Source of the DNA: Cheilinus undulatus
Taxonomy: Eukaryota > Chordata > Actinopteri > Labriformes > Labridae
Length of the DNA stretch: 64,000 nucleotides
Assembly (NCBI RefSeq): GCF_018320785.1
Contig: NC_054872.1
Location: forward strand, 39,916,551-39,980,550
Reading direction: 5' to 3'
Numbering within the stretch: the stretch's first letter is position 1; each line of letters starts with the position of its first letter. The notes beneath the pieces were generated by a model, which had not been told where the DNA came from, did no database searches, and saw only the letters and a program-made list of their open reading frames with translations. This document shows, in pieces, positions 36,241-48,683 of this stretch. The position numbers and the translations under genes are program-made.

Positions 36241-36722
36241 AGCACAGCAAGGTTATTATAGTTAACTAAAACAAAAATTCAAAAACTGAAACTAAATAAA
36301 AACTAAGCCTTACCAAAAAATGAAACTAACTTAAGCTATATTGTGCACTTAGAAAAACTAACTGAAACAAAATAAAAATAGAGGCAAAATATCCTTAACA
36401 GACTCACTGGCACCTACACCCAAGTCCTGGGAAATGTGAAATTACCTGAAGTGAATGCTGAAGACTTCACAGCATGGGTAGTTTAATGTCTGGAGTTGTA
36501 TTAAAACATCATCTTTAAATAATTAAAATGGTAAGTGAAGAGTATCCTGTTTGAATATGTTTTTAAAAATGTATGATGTTCACTAAGCCCTGACATGTAT
36601 CCGAAAAAAACCCTAAAACTAACATAAAAAAACTCATAAAAACTAAACTAAAATGAAGCATTTTTTGCAAAATAAAAACTAAACTAACAAACAAACAGTA
36701 AAAACAAATTAAAACTAAACTG
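36241..36722. repeat. AACTAAAA-rich dispersed repeat inserted in a Tc1 relic
   Basis: Opens with 'aaggttattatagttaactaaaac' and contains many AACTAAA(A) units and 'ttttttgcaaaataaaaactaaactaac'. A second copy lies at about 46135-46350 in the opposite sense of that opening string ('actattataaccttgctct'). Confidence 0.75.
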
Positions 36723-37050
36723 CAATTGAAGACCAAAAGTGATCAGTTCACAGTTCATAAGCCTGCATCTCTGATGGTGTGGGGTTGCATTAGTGCATAT
36801 GGTGTGGACATCCTACACATCTGGAAAGGAACTATCAATGCTGGAAAATATGTAGAAGTATTAGAGCAACATACAGTATGCTCCCATCCAGAAAATGCCC
36901 TTTCATCAAAGCATATTTCACTCAGACAATTCTGAGATGTTGCTGCCAGTAAATCTAAAATGTACAAATGTTTTTCATGAAATGGTGAAATGTCTCAGTT
37001 TCAACATCTGATATGTTGTTTGTGTTCTGTTGTTATGAGATTTGCAAATC
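36723..37050 (+). mobile_element. Tc1-like relic, 3' part
   Basis: 'gttcataagcctgcatctctgatggtgtggggttgcattagtgc' continues the transposase (SLMVWGCISAYG). 'ttcatgaaatggtgaaatgtctcagtttcaaca' is the family's right-hand non-coding region. Confidence 0.75.
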
Positions 37051-37115
37051 ATTGCATCTCAGTATGGTTTGTAGGTCTGTTTGGGTAAAAGCTTTTCCAG
37101 TACACATGAACCACA

Positions 37116-37145
37116 CAAACTTGGCAAACAGGTTTGCCAAGTTTG
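37116..37145. repeat. Perfect hairpin, 14-bp arms, 2-base loop
   Basis: CAAACTTGGCAAAC and GTTTGCCAAGTTTG are separated by AG. Confidence 0.93.
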
Positions 37146-37185
37146 GTTTATTTCAAATTACCCTTATATCCTTATATACCCTTAT

Positions 37186-37311
37186 ATACAGAGTAAATAG
37201 AATCTCGGTGTAAACTGAAAGACTTTTACCTTTGTGTCTAATTACCCTTATATCCTTAGACACAAAGGTAAAAGTCTTTCAGTTTACACCAAGATTCTAT
37301 TTACTCTGTAT
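37186..37311. repeat. Long hairpin, 56-bp arms, one mismatch
   Basis: Arms 37186-37241 and 37256-37311 are reverse complements except for one base (CTCGG against the complement of CCAAG). The 14-base spacer TTACCCTTATATCC repeats a string that also stands just left of the first arm (near 37158-37170). Confidence 0.95.
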
Positions 37312-38599
37312 TTTTATCATCACATTGTTTGAATGTAATTTTTAAAACTTAAAAGTTTAGATTCATATTTGTTTTTAAGTGATACAGAGATGAGCACCAC
37401 CCTTACCAGATGATCTGCTGCCTGTGTCTGTGAGGGTCCACTAATATGTAACAGCACTCAAATCCACCATGTAGCCAACACCTCATCCCCAGTGTTAAAC
37501 TCGTCAAACAGGAAACTTACTGAGCTTATTAAAGCAGTTGACCTGAACGATGAGAAAGCCTCAAATTGAAACTCTCTTACCTATTTTGAAGACTATGTAG
37601 AACATGTTAAATACACTTCTTGTATTTAAACCACTGTGGTAAGTGTCAGCTGCCTTAGAAGATGAATTGCAAACAAATGAAGAGAATGCAGGCACAGTTT
37701 TGCTACCCTGTGACATTATGAGAAGTTAAGAAGTTCACCTGAGAATGATGCTACTCCTGATATAGAGCTTCCACAGTGGATTCTGTCACAACAGATCATG
37801 ACTATAAAAATCAATGCATATTGTTGCTGGAAACTGATATTCTTGAACTTGATTGTCTTTGTCTACTGCAAGAAATCAAAACACTTCAATGTCCATACAG
37901 TCAAGTTTGCCATAGACAGCAGTTACAACCCTTAGCTGCAGAGTAAATTCTCAGGGAAACAGATGAGGTCTACTGGGTGAACCCCAAGATAAAAGTGTCT
38001 AAGGCCAGATGATCCTCTGGATTTTGGGCTTCCTACAGAAGTTTTACCCCCACTACCAAGAGCTGAGCTGACCTCAATAAGCCACATGACCACAGTCCTA
38101 ACATCACTAAAAATAGCATGTTTATGTATCATAAAGCAATGGAAAAGTTTAAAATCCTCTGTTTCCCTTCAATGATAATATCAGATGACGTAAATCCTTG
38201 TTTTGATGATTGAATTTTGAGTCCTTGCTCACCACTGCAAAAGGCGCCTGAGTATTTTTAGATGTATAGATTTTGTTTTGGTTACTTGCTTTGGGGTTGA
38301 TTCCTAGCATGATCAGTTTCTCTTAATTTGTAGACATCATTTTTAATCCAAGCACTTTCAGGCCTGTTTAATCATTTCTTGTGTCCCCATGCTTAGGTGC
38401 TGGTGGCCTAAGGCTGCAGTCCAGGCCCTGATGGTGATCTCTTCTTCAGTTGGTGTGCCAGGTAGTGTTGTTGCAGCCATTTCAATCCCCCACTTTTGCT
38501 ATTTTTAGTTTTGTGCTAACTTCATATTTAAGACATTATAATCAAAGCTGTGAGAGAAATGAGGGAAAAGAGGACAATCTTACTCAGTGTGCAGGAGAG
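37312..38599. other. Intergenic, no gene recognised
   Basis: I looked here for the missing first exon of lim2 and did not find it. No nameable repeat is seen. Confidence 0.45.
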
Positions 38600-39090
38600 C
38601 TACACCTTAGGAGAGGATTTATTTTTCCAGTGAGACAATGACCACAAAGCATACAGTGAAAGCTACACAGATGTTTTGAAGACAACAAGGTGAATGTTCT
38701 GGAGGAGCCGAGTCAAAGCCCAGACCTCAATGCAGTAGAGAATTTGTGGCTGGACTTGAAAAGGTCTTTTCAGCCCGATTGCCGACAGAGTTAGACCAGT
38801 TTTGCAAAGAGGAATGGAGTAAAACTGCAGTGTCCTGATGTGCAAGCGTAACTGAGACCTATCCACACAGACTCAGTGCTGTGATTCACTGAAAGGAGCA
38901 TCTACTGCATTCTAAATATTTTGCATGGCATTTTTTTTTATTTAATTGACATTACCTTGTGGAACTCTGTTTTCACTTTGACATTGAAGAGGGTTTTTTT
39001 TTTTTGTATTTTTGTTGTAAAAAAAAAAGCCAAATTATATTATGATTAATTTATAAATTCAATAAAAGGGTAAAACATCCAAGTGGGTAA
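38600..39090 (+). mobile_element. Tc1-like relic (C-terminal catalytic part and right end)
   Basis: 'aagcccagacctcaatgcagtagagaatttgtggctgg' encodes SPDLNAVENLWL, the last catalytic block, after a broken 'gacaatgaccacaaagcat' block. The right-hand non-coding end ('ctctgttttcactttgac') continues to about 39090. Confidence 0.7.
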
Positions 39091-39466
39091 ATACTTCATA
39101 TAGGAACTGCCCTTGGCCTTTTAGCTCCAGCAAGAAAGTTCTCACCCCCTACATCCAGACAACGTAAGAGGAAGGAATAATCATTATTACATCAGAAATA
39201 AGAATATAAACTGTGTGCATAAAATTTAAACAATGTAAAACAAAAGCCTGAATAGTTTTATTAAATATCAAAACAAGTATGTTAGGTGTTTGTGTGGTTG
39301 ACTACAAAATAAATGAATGAAACTAAAGAAATGAGAGTATGGATGACAGTGTTGCTATGCCGGTGTTGCGGTGACCGTTACAGGCACCAATGAAAATTTT
39401 CAAAGAAGGAAAGTTAATTTACAGAGATGATGCTGTGGCCAGTATTGGGAGTAAGCATTCACAGGA

Positions 39467-42400
39467 TCAGGTGTGACGTTTGTGAATGACATCATAGTCT
39501 GGAGATTTGTTACTGCCATCAATATTCATGTATGTATCGTCCTCTTCTTTTGGCTTCACATTCTTTCTTTGTCTCCTTTAGAAAAATAAAAAAAGATTAT
39601 GTAGTTCAACAGCAGAGCTTTTAAACCGAACAGTTTAACAATGTGATAACTTACCAAAGGAACACCATGCAGACAATGAAGATGATGTTTACAGTGAGAG
39701 ACACTCCAGCAACAACCCAGGCAAGAACTCTGCTATCTGGTCCACAATGCCCAAGACCTTTCATCAGAAACATAAGAGACATGCTGTATTTCAGTGGCAT
39801 TTACATAAATAATAATAACATTTTTATTAAGAATGCTTATCTGGGGTTTAATCTATTTTTAAGACTTTTTTGGGGGCTTTTTGCCTTTTTTAGACAGGAC
39901 AGCTGAAGAGAGACAGAAAATATGTGGAGAATCAGAGTTGGGGGAAGACGTGCCAAATAGCGCACAGACTGGGAAATGATCTCACGACCAGTGCGTCGAG
40001 GACTATAGCCTATGTAAAAGCCCGCCTTCTCAACCCATGTATGTGTTTTAATCTTGACTGAAATCTAACAGTTCAACATCATTAGAACTGGATAAATGAG
40101 TATCAAAATCTATCCATAATCTGAATTTCAACATGTAGCGACAATGAGCGCAAAAGATACCAGTGGTGGCTGAGCATAACCTGGCATGCACATCCATCTG
40201 GAAAACCTGCCATACACAGCGTTTGGGAAAGGGCAGAGCCTTTGAAAAAAACTCAGAGGGTGATTGGATGAATGTTCAGTCTGTCACATCTTTACGAGCC
40301 AATCAGAGCAACAAAACACATGACGTAGCCGCTATCGAGCTGCACCCCTACCGAGGAGTAAACTCCATAGAGAACTGAAAAATGTGAACCATGGCAACTA
40401 TAGACGTGTCACGACTTTCGTCATTTTTGAAAAGAAAACAGCTCACTGCTGATCTTTGTTCTTCTTTTAACAAAGAAATGTCATCAAGTTCTGATAAAAC
40501 TGGCACTTTAGCAGCATCCACGCTAATTTCTCCCACCACAGTTGCATCGGCCTCTTGTTGCTGCTTGCTTACGTCACGACTCTGCCACACCCGAAAGTAC
40601 TGCCCCTCGGCGCTGATTGGTCCTGTCACTTTCTAACCGGGCACAAATGGTTCAGATGGGAGCTTTGGAAGATGGATTCACCAGTGAGAAACACGGGAAC
40701 GGGTGTATCCTTATACTGTGCAAGATAAGGCTGAGCAAAAGTGAATCTTAAAAAAGAAGAGTGACTTTAGAGAGAGCAAGGTTGACCTAGAGAAATTAAA
40801 CCGTCATTTAGTGATTGTTTTTATCTGGTTAATGTTAAAGTCTAAAGATGGCCTAAAGCTGAAAAGTAAGGAGACCTAAACACTGTCTTTAAACTTTTCA
40901 TTGAAGCAGTTAATGAAAAAAAAAAATTGAATACACTGCATAATTCACTTTTCGAGGTTTAAAACACATCGAAAACTTTATACATACCTTCAATAATAAT
41001 TTGTTTGTTTTGGGATCGTCCAGCTCCCACTTCATTTTCAGCCTGGCAGAAAAAAGGACCACTTTCCTTGGAAGCTGTAATGTTTAAAACAGCTCCAGTC
41101 TCCACTAAAGTGTCCCCTTTATCTGCTCTGTACCAGGTGTATTTCTTTACAGCTGGGTTGGCTCTGCTGCTGCATGTCAGAGTCACAATGCTGCCGTCTT
41201 GTACTGGACCAGAGGGACTGACTGACACTGTGGTGTCTTTGGGTGAATCTGAAATCGCAAAATCTGATTAGTAAATAAATGATAGACCAATGCGGTACTG
41301 CTGATTCAGTAGTAATCTTCTGAAAATTCATAAAGTTATCGATAATAAATTCTAAACTTCTCACTTGTTTGGCTTCCATTAAACTGTTTGACTGTTTTAA
41401 GCTCTTCATTAAGCACATTTGGACTTGAAAGAATGTTTTTCAATATTACAACCCTGATTCTAAACAAAGTTTGGGGCTTTGTAAAATGTAAATGTAAACT
41501 GAATTCAAATCCCCCCAAAAACATATTTTATTTGTAATAGAACATAAACAACACTTCAGAGAAGTAAACAGAGACATTTCAGTATTTCATGAAAAACATA
41601 AACTCATGTCACATTTGATGCAGCAACAAGTTTTTATAAAAGGATGGACAGGTCAACAAAAGGCTGAAAAAGTAAGTGGTACTAATAAGAAAAAAGCAAT
41701 GGACACTGTCCTGTAGACTAAAGAGTACTGGGGTGGTATATTTCTCTGTGCATTTAAGGCAATCATGTTAATCTTAAAAGTTATCTTTAATTGTGCTAGA
41801 TATTTTTTTTAAAAAATGTAGTTTTTGCAGATATTAAGTTTTGTTGCTTAAAAAACACTCCAGTATTGGATTTTTGCATGTCTAAAAACCCCTCTGTTTC
41901 AGCCCTGCTCAGAACGAGCTGTTTCTGTGTCTGTGGCTTTAAATGTTACTGAGCTGTCTGACTCCGCCCCTGACTCCACCCCTCTCAGGAAATGGATGTG
42001 GCTTTCCTGAGGGTGGAACTTATTTCCAAGCGGTAAGGGCTAACCGAGGCTTAGGGGGGCTAAGTCCCCACGTGACATCATGAGGAGAAAATCTGAGAAC
42101 GGCTTGTTTCAGCACACATTTTCTGAAAGGTGGAGAGAGAGAGGGGGGAGGAAATGGATTTTTCTGGTACTTGAGGGGATTGTGTACAGGCCAGGAGCAC
42201 ATATGTTTGTTAGAAAAGCCTAAAAAAGTGATTTTTGCATATGTCCCCTTAAACATTGCCTTTCATTTTTAAGTGTATTCCTATGCTTGTGTTTCAAACC
42301 AACTCTGAATTTAAGTGTCAAACAATAATTGCAACGTAGAAAATACAACCATTACATGGTTTCTATGAGGACATACTTCAAACAATTGCACTGGAGCTAG

Positions 42401-43804
42401 GGGCAGTACTGATAGTCTGGTTCTGCTAGCTTTTGCACACATGCAAACTGAGGTGTTTTGTTCCCTTAACTGGCTTCACTTACCATAACACTCAATGGAA
42501 AATGTTAAAAATGGTTGAAAAATTTGCCTCTACTATGTCTGTTAAAGCACTTTGGAAGCATATGTTATTAAAGGTGCTACATAAATAAAGTTGTTATAAT
42601 AATAATAATAATAATTATTATTATTATTATTATTATTATAGAATAACAGATTTCACTGCAATCATGTAAAATTAAGATCTTTTAGAAAAGGGATGATTTC
42701 AATCTGTTCAAAACCGGACAAATGAACTCACATGTAATCTCAGCTGTTAAACTGGTGTTCACAGATGACTCAGTGCTGCCATTTTGTTTGCTGTAGACAG
42801 CAGTGCAGGAGATTTCCTGTCCATCATGGAGGTGTGATGCTGTGAAGTTCAACACTGAGATTTTGACTTTTGTTTTGTCCTTGTTGTCCTGCAGTATCTC
42901 CTGAGCTTTACCCAGACCAGATGTCCAAATCAAGCTTGGAGGAAGGGACAGACAGGTAGCTGGAGCAGAGCACTCCAGACTCACTGAGGTTCCCTCCTTC
43001 ACCTTCAGTGTGGGCGGGGTCAGAGTGGGTCTGTGAGGATCATCTAGAAGGTAAATGAACTAAATAAGCAGTTGCTTATCATCTTTGTATTTCTATATAT
43101 ATTCTAATTTAGACTATCAGTGTAAAAAATATCAGATAACTTCTATGTGACTGAACAGTGATGAAATGAACTCTGAAAACTCACCTTTGACTGAAATGTC
43201 CACTAATTCAAGGAAACTGTATTTCAGGTCATCACACTGCAGTCTTAAATGATACTTTCCGCTGTACTGAGTTTTCATGTCTCTCAGTGTTGTGGTGCAG
43301 TCTTTCTGCAACAAGTCCCCCATCAGTTCTCCTTTTATTTTATTTTGTTGTTGATTACTGCTGTCAAACATTGCACTATAAACATTATTCTCCTTATACC
43401 GCCATATTGCTCTACATGTGTTATCTAAGTTTTCTATATATTGATCCTCTACGTCAAAGGAGCAGGGGATGGTCACACAGGATCCCTTCAGAACCTCTAT
43501 AGTTTGTGGAATAAAGGACTGAAACTCTCCACACAGGGCACCTAAAACACAAACAAAACAACAAATCTTTGAACCAGAACCACTCAATTTTGCCACAGTT
43601 TAAGAAAATATTAACTGTTTCGCTGCCTTATAAAAATGGTAGCAGTATGACTGAGTCTTGAGTCATAAAATTCTGCTGTTGTTGTCATTATTGTGTGGGC
43701 ACAGTGTTAAATAGCTTTCTTCTAATATGTATAATGTAAATGTGAACTACCAGGTTACCTTGTAGCAAACAGCCAAAGAGAAAGAGAGCCAGAGCTGTAG
43801 CCAT
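39467..43804 (-). CDS. Siglec/CD22-like Ig receptor 3 with ITAM-type tail (complete)
   Basis: Six coding exons in phase: 43759-43804 (signal), 43185-43541 (V-set), 42732-43043 (C2), 40988-41248 (C2), 39655-39757 (membrane) and 39467-39575 (tail). They total 1188 nt, or 395 residues. The V-set shows SCVTIPCSF, the strand-E Cys in KDCTTTL and GKYHLR with the Siglec-type arginine. The C2 domain has PATCLSL. The membrane segment (VLAWVVAGVSLTVNIIFIVC) is uncharged. The 36-residue tail is almost the same as in gene 1: Tyr375 in DTYMNI and Tyr387 in DYDVI, again eight residues between the two YxxI blocks. Introns hold a SINE-like repeat, a dispersed repeat, Tc1-family ends and an L2 tail. The first intron carries a large transposon nest. 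Confidence 0.87.
39850..40020. repeat. SINE-like short repeat in intron of gene 3
   Basis: 'ttgggggctttttgcctttt.tagacaggacagctgaagagagacag' and 'gatctcacgaccagtgcgtcgaggactatagcctatgta' are typical of a short repeat widespread in percomorph fish. A shorter relative lies at 12955-13100. Confidence 0.6.
40100..40710. repeat. Dispersed repeat, probably non-autonomous DNA element
   Basis: GC-richer than its flanks, with 'acgagccaatcagagcaacaaaacacatgacgtagcc' and 'gctgattggtcctgtcactttctaaccgggcac'. It is intronic in gene 3 and its two open frames lack family features. I recognise the type but not the family name. Confidence 0.45.
41445..41690. mobile_element. Tc1-like terminal fragment in intron of gene 3
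   Basis: 'cccccaaaaacatattttatttgtaatagaacataaacaacactt' and 'caacaaaaggctgaaaaagtaagtggtactaataagaaaaaagc' match the left end of the Tc1-like family found at 35600-37050. Confidence 0.6.
41840..42260. repeat. MITE-like repeat in intron of gene 3
   Basis: GC-rich block from 'ggatttttgcatgtctaaaaacccctctgtttcagccctgctc' to 'aaaagtgatttttgcatatgtcccctt'. Its character differs sharply from the AT-rich intron. No coding capacity is recognised. Confidence 0.5.
42540..42642 (+). mobile_element. LINE 3' tail with (AAT/ATT)n
   Basis: 'taaagcactttggaagcatatgttattaaaggtgctacataaataaagttg', then trinucleotide repeats, which is the 3' signature of L2-like LINEs. The tail switches from AAT to ATT units at about 42615. 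Confidence 0.75.
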
Positions 43805-44965
43805 CTTTGTGGTTCAGAGGAGACAAAACATCTGGAAAGTGAAGATTTACATGTTTAAAACATTTATCCCAAATATTACAGCTGTAATTGGCAGCTTGTC
43901 TGTCTGGATTTGCACATCACACTGCCACTCCAAATCTGCTTGAGACCTCTCAGAAGACTTTTTGGGTTTACTGGTTCAAAAACTGGTGCCATTAAAAATA
44001 TATATATAGAAATGTAGAGATTTTAACTAAAATCCAAAATTGTTTCACCTTTTGCTTCTCGTTACTTGCATAACTGTAAATCTTCCAAGTACATGTAAAA
44101 CATCAGCATGGTGAAAACAAATAAAGTGCCCATTTTAACCCCATAAAAACCTGAGGGCCTACTGGCAGGCCAGAAGATTTTTTGGAACTATTCAGTTATT
44201 AATATTATGTTAATATAACATGTTTTATACCATGGTCTTGATGAATACTCGATTCTGATTGGCTCTGGAAATTTCATTGGTGTCAATTAACTTCTGATAA
44301 ACGGGCACCTTTCAAACTTCTCAAGTAGTCTCGGTCAAAAAACCTTTTCACTGCGGACCGGCATCAACCATCACTTTACTGACATACAGTCATTGACGAA
44401 ATTATTGACACCCCTGGAATTTTTCCAGAAAATGCACCATTTCTCCCAGAAGTTTTTGCAGTTACAAATATTTTTGGTATACACATGTTTATTTCCTTTA
44501 TGTATATTTGATAAACACAAAAAAGCAGAAAAAAAATGCCAAAATTTACATAATTTTACACAAAACTCAAAAAATGGGCCGGACAAAATTACTGTCAGCC
44601 TTTTAAAACTGTGGGTAAATCATTTTATTTCAAGCATGTAATGCTCTTTTAAAGTCACCTGTGGCGGTAACAGGTGCTGACAATCTAGAAATCACACCTG
44701 AAGCCAGTTCAAATGTCTAAAAGTTGACTCAACCTTTGTGTTGTGTGCCTGTGTGTGTCACACCAAGCATGGAGAAGAGAAAGAAGAGCCCAGAACTGTC
44801 TGAGGACTTAAGAAGCAAAATTGTGGAAAAATATGAACAATCTCAAGGTTTCAAGACCATCTTCCAGAAATCTTGAAATTCCTTTGTTCACTGTGTGTAA
44901 TATAATCAAGAGGTTTATAACCCATAGAACTGTGGCTAATCTCCCTGGACGTGAATGGTGAATAA

Positions 44966-45310
<345 letters not shown>

Positions 45311-45959
45311 TGAAATCTGGAGACTATGAAAAGATTTTGGGCCACAATGTAGGGCCTAGTGTCAGAAAGCTGGGTCTGGGTCAGAGGTCATGGATGTTCC
45401 AGCAGGACAGTGACCCCAAACATACCTCAAAAAGCACCAAGAAATGGTTGGAGACAAAGCCCTGGAGAGTTCTGAAGTGGCCAGCAATGAGTCCGGATCT
45501 AAATCCCATTGAACACCTATGGAGAGAGATCTCAAAACTGCTGTTGCAAGAAGCACCATTCAAATCTGAGAAATCTGGAGCAGTTTGAAGAGTGGTCTAA
45601 AATTCCAGTTGAGAGGTGTAATGTTGACTTATGCAAATGATGATGATGTTGATGAGATGTTGCCTGGCAACCAGGATGTTGCCTGGCAACCAGAGCTGTT
45701 AGCAGCAAGAAAAATGCACTCTGAAGTTATATCTTGATTTGTAGTGTTTTTCACAATAAAGTTGACAACGTTTGTTGAAACCTGTGAAAACAAAGGGGAC
45801 GGATGGTCCAGGAAACCTTTCAGAGAAAGAACAGCAAATTTCCATCAAGAAAAACCCCAAAAAAGGTGAAAAAGAAGACCTCAGTTTCAACTACAACTTC
45901 TGGCTAGCTTAAAAGCAAACAACTGCTAGTAACTGCAACAGAACACTGCTTGATAATGA

Positions 45960-46826
45960 TGGTGACTAAGATGGCGGCGCGAACGGATGCAGCGGCTCAG
46001 AGCTCCTCCATTCAGTGTTCTTTTTGTCTGTTTTTGTTAGTTTTATCTTTTCTTTCAACCACAGTCTTTTAGGCAAACATCTCCTACAGCCGACAAGGCC
46101 TCAATTTACTGGGAACACAGAGAGCAGGGACTATTACTAAAACTAAAACTACTAAAAACTAAACTAAAACTAATACTAAAACTAATAAAAACTAAACTGA
46201 AATGAAGCATTTTTGCAAAATAAAAACTAAACTAACAAACCAGCAGTCAAAACTAATAAAAGCTAAACTAAAATCAAACACAGAAGGTGAAAACGAAATA
46301 AAAATAAAAACTAATGAAAAATCCAAAACTATTATAACCTTGCTCTACACATGACTGCAACCCCACCTACCCAGGAAACTCCATCGTGAAGTGCGCAGAC
46401 GACACGACAGTGGTCGGCCTCATCTCAGGGGGAGATGAATCTGCGTTCAGGGATGAGGTCAAAAAACTGTCGTCACGGTGCAGCATCAACAACCTGGTCC
46501 TCAACACAACTTAGACTAAAGAAATAGTTGTGGACTTCAGGATAAACATAGCTGTCCCTCAGTCCATACACATTAACAGATTGGATTCATAATGTATTTC
46601 CAACCTGTCATGTTTTCAGGCTCTGTAATGGGTCCACTAGGATGATTATGATGTTGGAGTTCTGTTGCTGGCTTTATCTTTCATGGGCTCTCCTGTTGAT
46701 ACGGTTTTGTCTTATTATGTTCTTTGCTTGTGTTATGATGATGCTTTGGTTTTTTTGTGTGTTTCTGCTTATTGTCAAAGCACTTTGCAAACCTCTGTTT
46801 TTAAAGGTGCTATATAAATAAAGTTG

Positions 46827-46880
<54 letters not shown>

Positions 46881-47460
46881 TTATTATCAGGGACTGTGTG
46901 GAGAGGGTCTTGGACTTCAAGTTCCTGGGCTTGCACCTGAATGATGTCCTGACCTGGAAACCCAACACCACATCACTGATCAAAAAGGCAGCGCAGCAGC
47001 TCCACTTCCTGAGGGTCCTGAAGAGCAACGCCCTGGCCAAGGAGCTGCTGGTGTCCTTTTACAGATGCTCCATTGAAAGTGTACTGGCATACTGCATCCC
47101 AGTGGTTCTCCAGCTGCACTGCTCAGGAGGAGACAGCTCTCCAGAGGGTCATCAACAGAGCACAGAAAATCACAGGCTGTGCTCTCCTCTCCTTAGAGGA
47201 GCTGTTCAGGTCCCGCTGCCACAGGAAGGCTCTGGGCATCCTGAAGAACTCATCCCACCCAGCAAATCACCTGCTCCAACTGCTACCCTCAGGAAGACGG
47301 TTCAGGACAATAAGAACCAAAGCTAACAGACTGAAAAACAGCACATATCCCAGAGCAGTTTCAATATTAAATGAGAAACTGCTCGAGCACTAAATGGTAC
47401 TGCAAAAAATAAATAAATGAGTAAATTCGTTGTACGCTGTACAATGGCAATAAAAATGAT
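45960..47460 (+). mobile_element. L2-type LINE, chimeric and internally interrupted
   Basis: A 5'-type stretch (AAGATGGCGGCGCG near 45968) is followed by an AACTAAA-rich repeat. After that comes reverse transcriptase coding sequence (KCADDTTVVGLISGGDES at 46391), a separate LINE tail with (ATT)n at 46590-46888, and then the C-terminal part (DFKFLGLHLNDVLTWKPNT, FYRCSIESVLAYC) at 46900-47390. Most of ORF2 upstream of the ADD motif is absent. Confidence 0.75.
46590..46888 (+). mobile_element. Short LINE tail inserted in the L2 copy
   Basis: 'caaagcactttgcaaacctctgtttttaaaggtgctatataaataaagttg' plus (ATT)n. It separates 'acattaacagattgg' from 'gggactgtgtggagagggtcttgg', which read as neighbouring parts of one LINE. 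Confidence 0.7.
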
Positions 47461-48683
47461 TCTGATCATGATTCTGTAAGAAGCTTGTTGCTGGTCTGTT
47501 ATTTTTTCACAAGAGTGTGCAACCAAATATTAAGTTGAGGGTGCCAATAATTTTGTCCAGCCCATTTTTTGAGTTTTGTGTAAAATTATGTAAATTGTGG
47601 CTTTTTTCTTCTGCTTTTTTGTGTTGTTCCAATGCACATAAAAGAAACAAACATGTGTATACCAGAAACATTTGTAATTGAAACCATTTCTGGGTTTGAG
47701 ACCAGTGACGTAAGACGGTTTTATCCTCTAAATCCGATGTACGCCTTGTTTCCAGGCTCACCTTAACTCTGAGAGGTGTCGCAAAAAAACTCACTTCCCT
47801 TCTGTCCTAACTGATATAAACTGTTGTCAGAAGATTCAAATATCACAACCAAAAGAAAAGAAGCCATTATTTCTTTGTAGAGCCAAAGGAAACGCTTCTG
47901 ATAAACTGGCATGATAATATTTGATAAATATTGATGAGTCTGACACACAGTGAGCACCTGCAGGGCGTGGACAGCTCTGTTTCATGTCTGTGACCTCGTA
48001 GTGCCGAAGGGGGAATTATTCTATTCAAACACAGCAGGTCTGCTAAAACTAAGCTTTCTATCATATGACTGGAAAGGAATTTTTGTTTTAGTAAAACTTT
48101 CTATTTTGATCACAAAACGTATGAAATTATAAATTGGTAGTTTTATTCATTATCTTCGTTGGCAAGTGACCATGGTATAAGCGGGTTAATGCCCTTTTAG
48201 GTGTCCAGTTATCAGGGACTAGTGGACTTTGCGGAGGCAACCGTCTGACGCGCAGCGGAGGGCGGTTCAGGCCTCCATAAACAAACCACCCAATCAACAT
48301 AAAACATCTGTAGGACAGTCAATAAGTGATAAGTCATAAAAGCTGTAAATCATGATCAGAAACAGGCTTCCTTAAGCATTTTGCCTTCAGTGCTACAACA
48401 TGCTGCTTTTAGAAATAAAATGCTTACAAAAATATACATTAAAACGTGGATTTACTGTGTAATGATGTGAAATGTCCACAGATTTATGAAAAGAAAACAT
48501 AATGAGGCTTTAACATTTTTAGAGTTCCAGGTTGAGAGTTGATCACTTTCTAAAATGTCATCTTTTTGCTTTTATCTTTGCAATTATCCACAAATCAAAA
48601 AATATTATACAACTTAATTGTATTTCTACTTTTAACCAGTATTTAATTCTAACCTTCTTTATAATAAAAACGTTCCTACTTAC

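Noticed and set aside
37381-37445. Candidate first exon of lim2 (a donor-like CTGGTAAGG on the minus strand)
   Set aside because: The translation does not contain the expected YLQTDS-type ending or the upstream W...C...C loop.
40348-40636. Overlapping frames in the intron of gene 3
   Set aside because: Both lie in a dispersed repeat-like block with no splice context and no recognisable domain.
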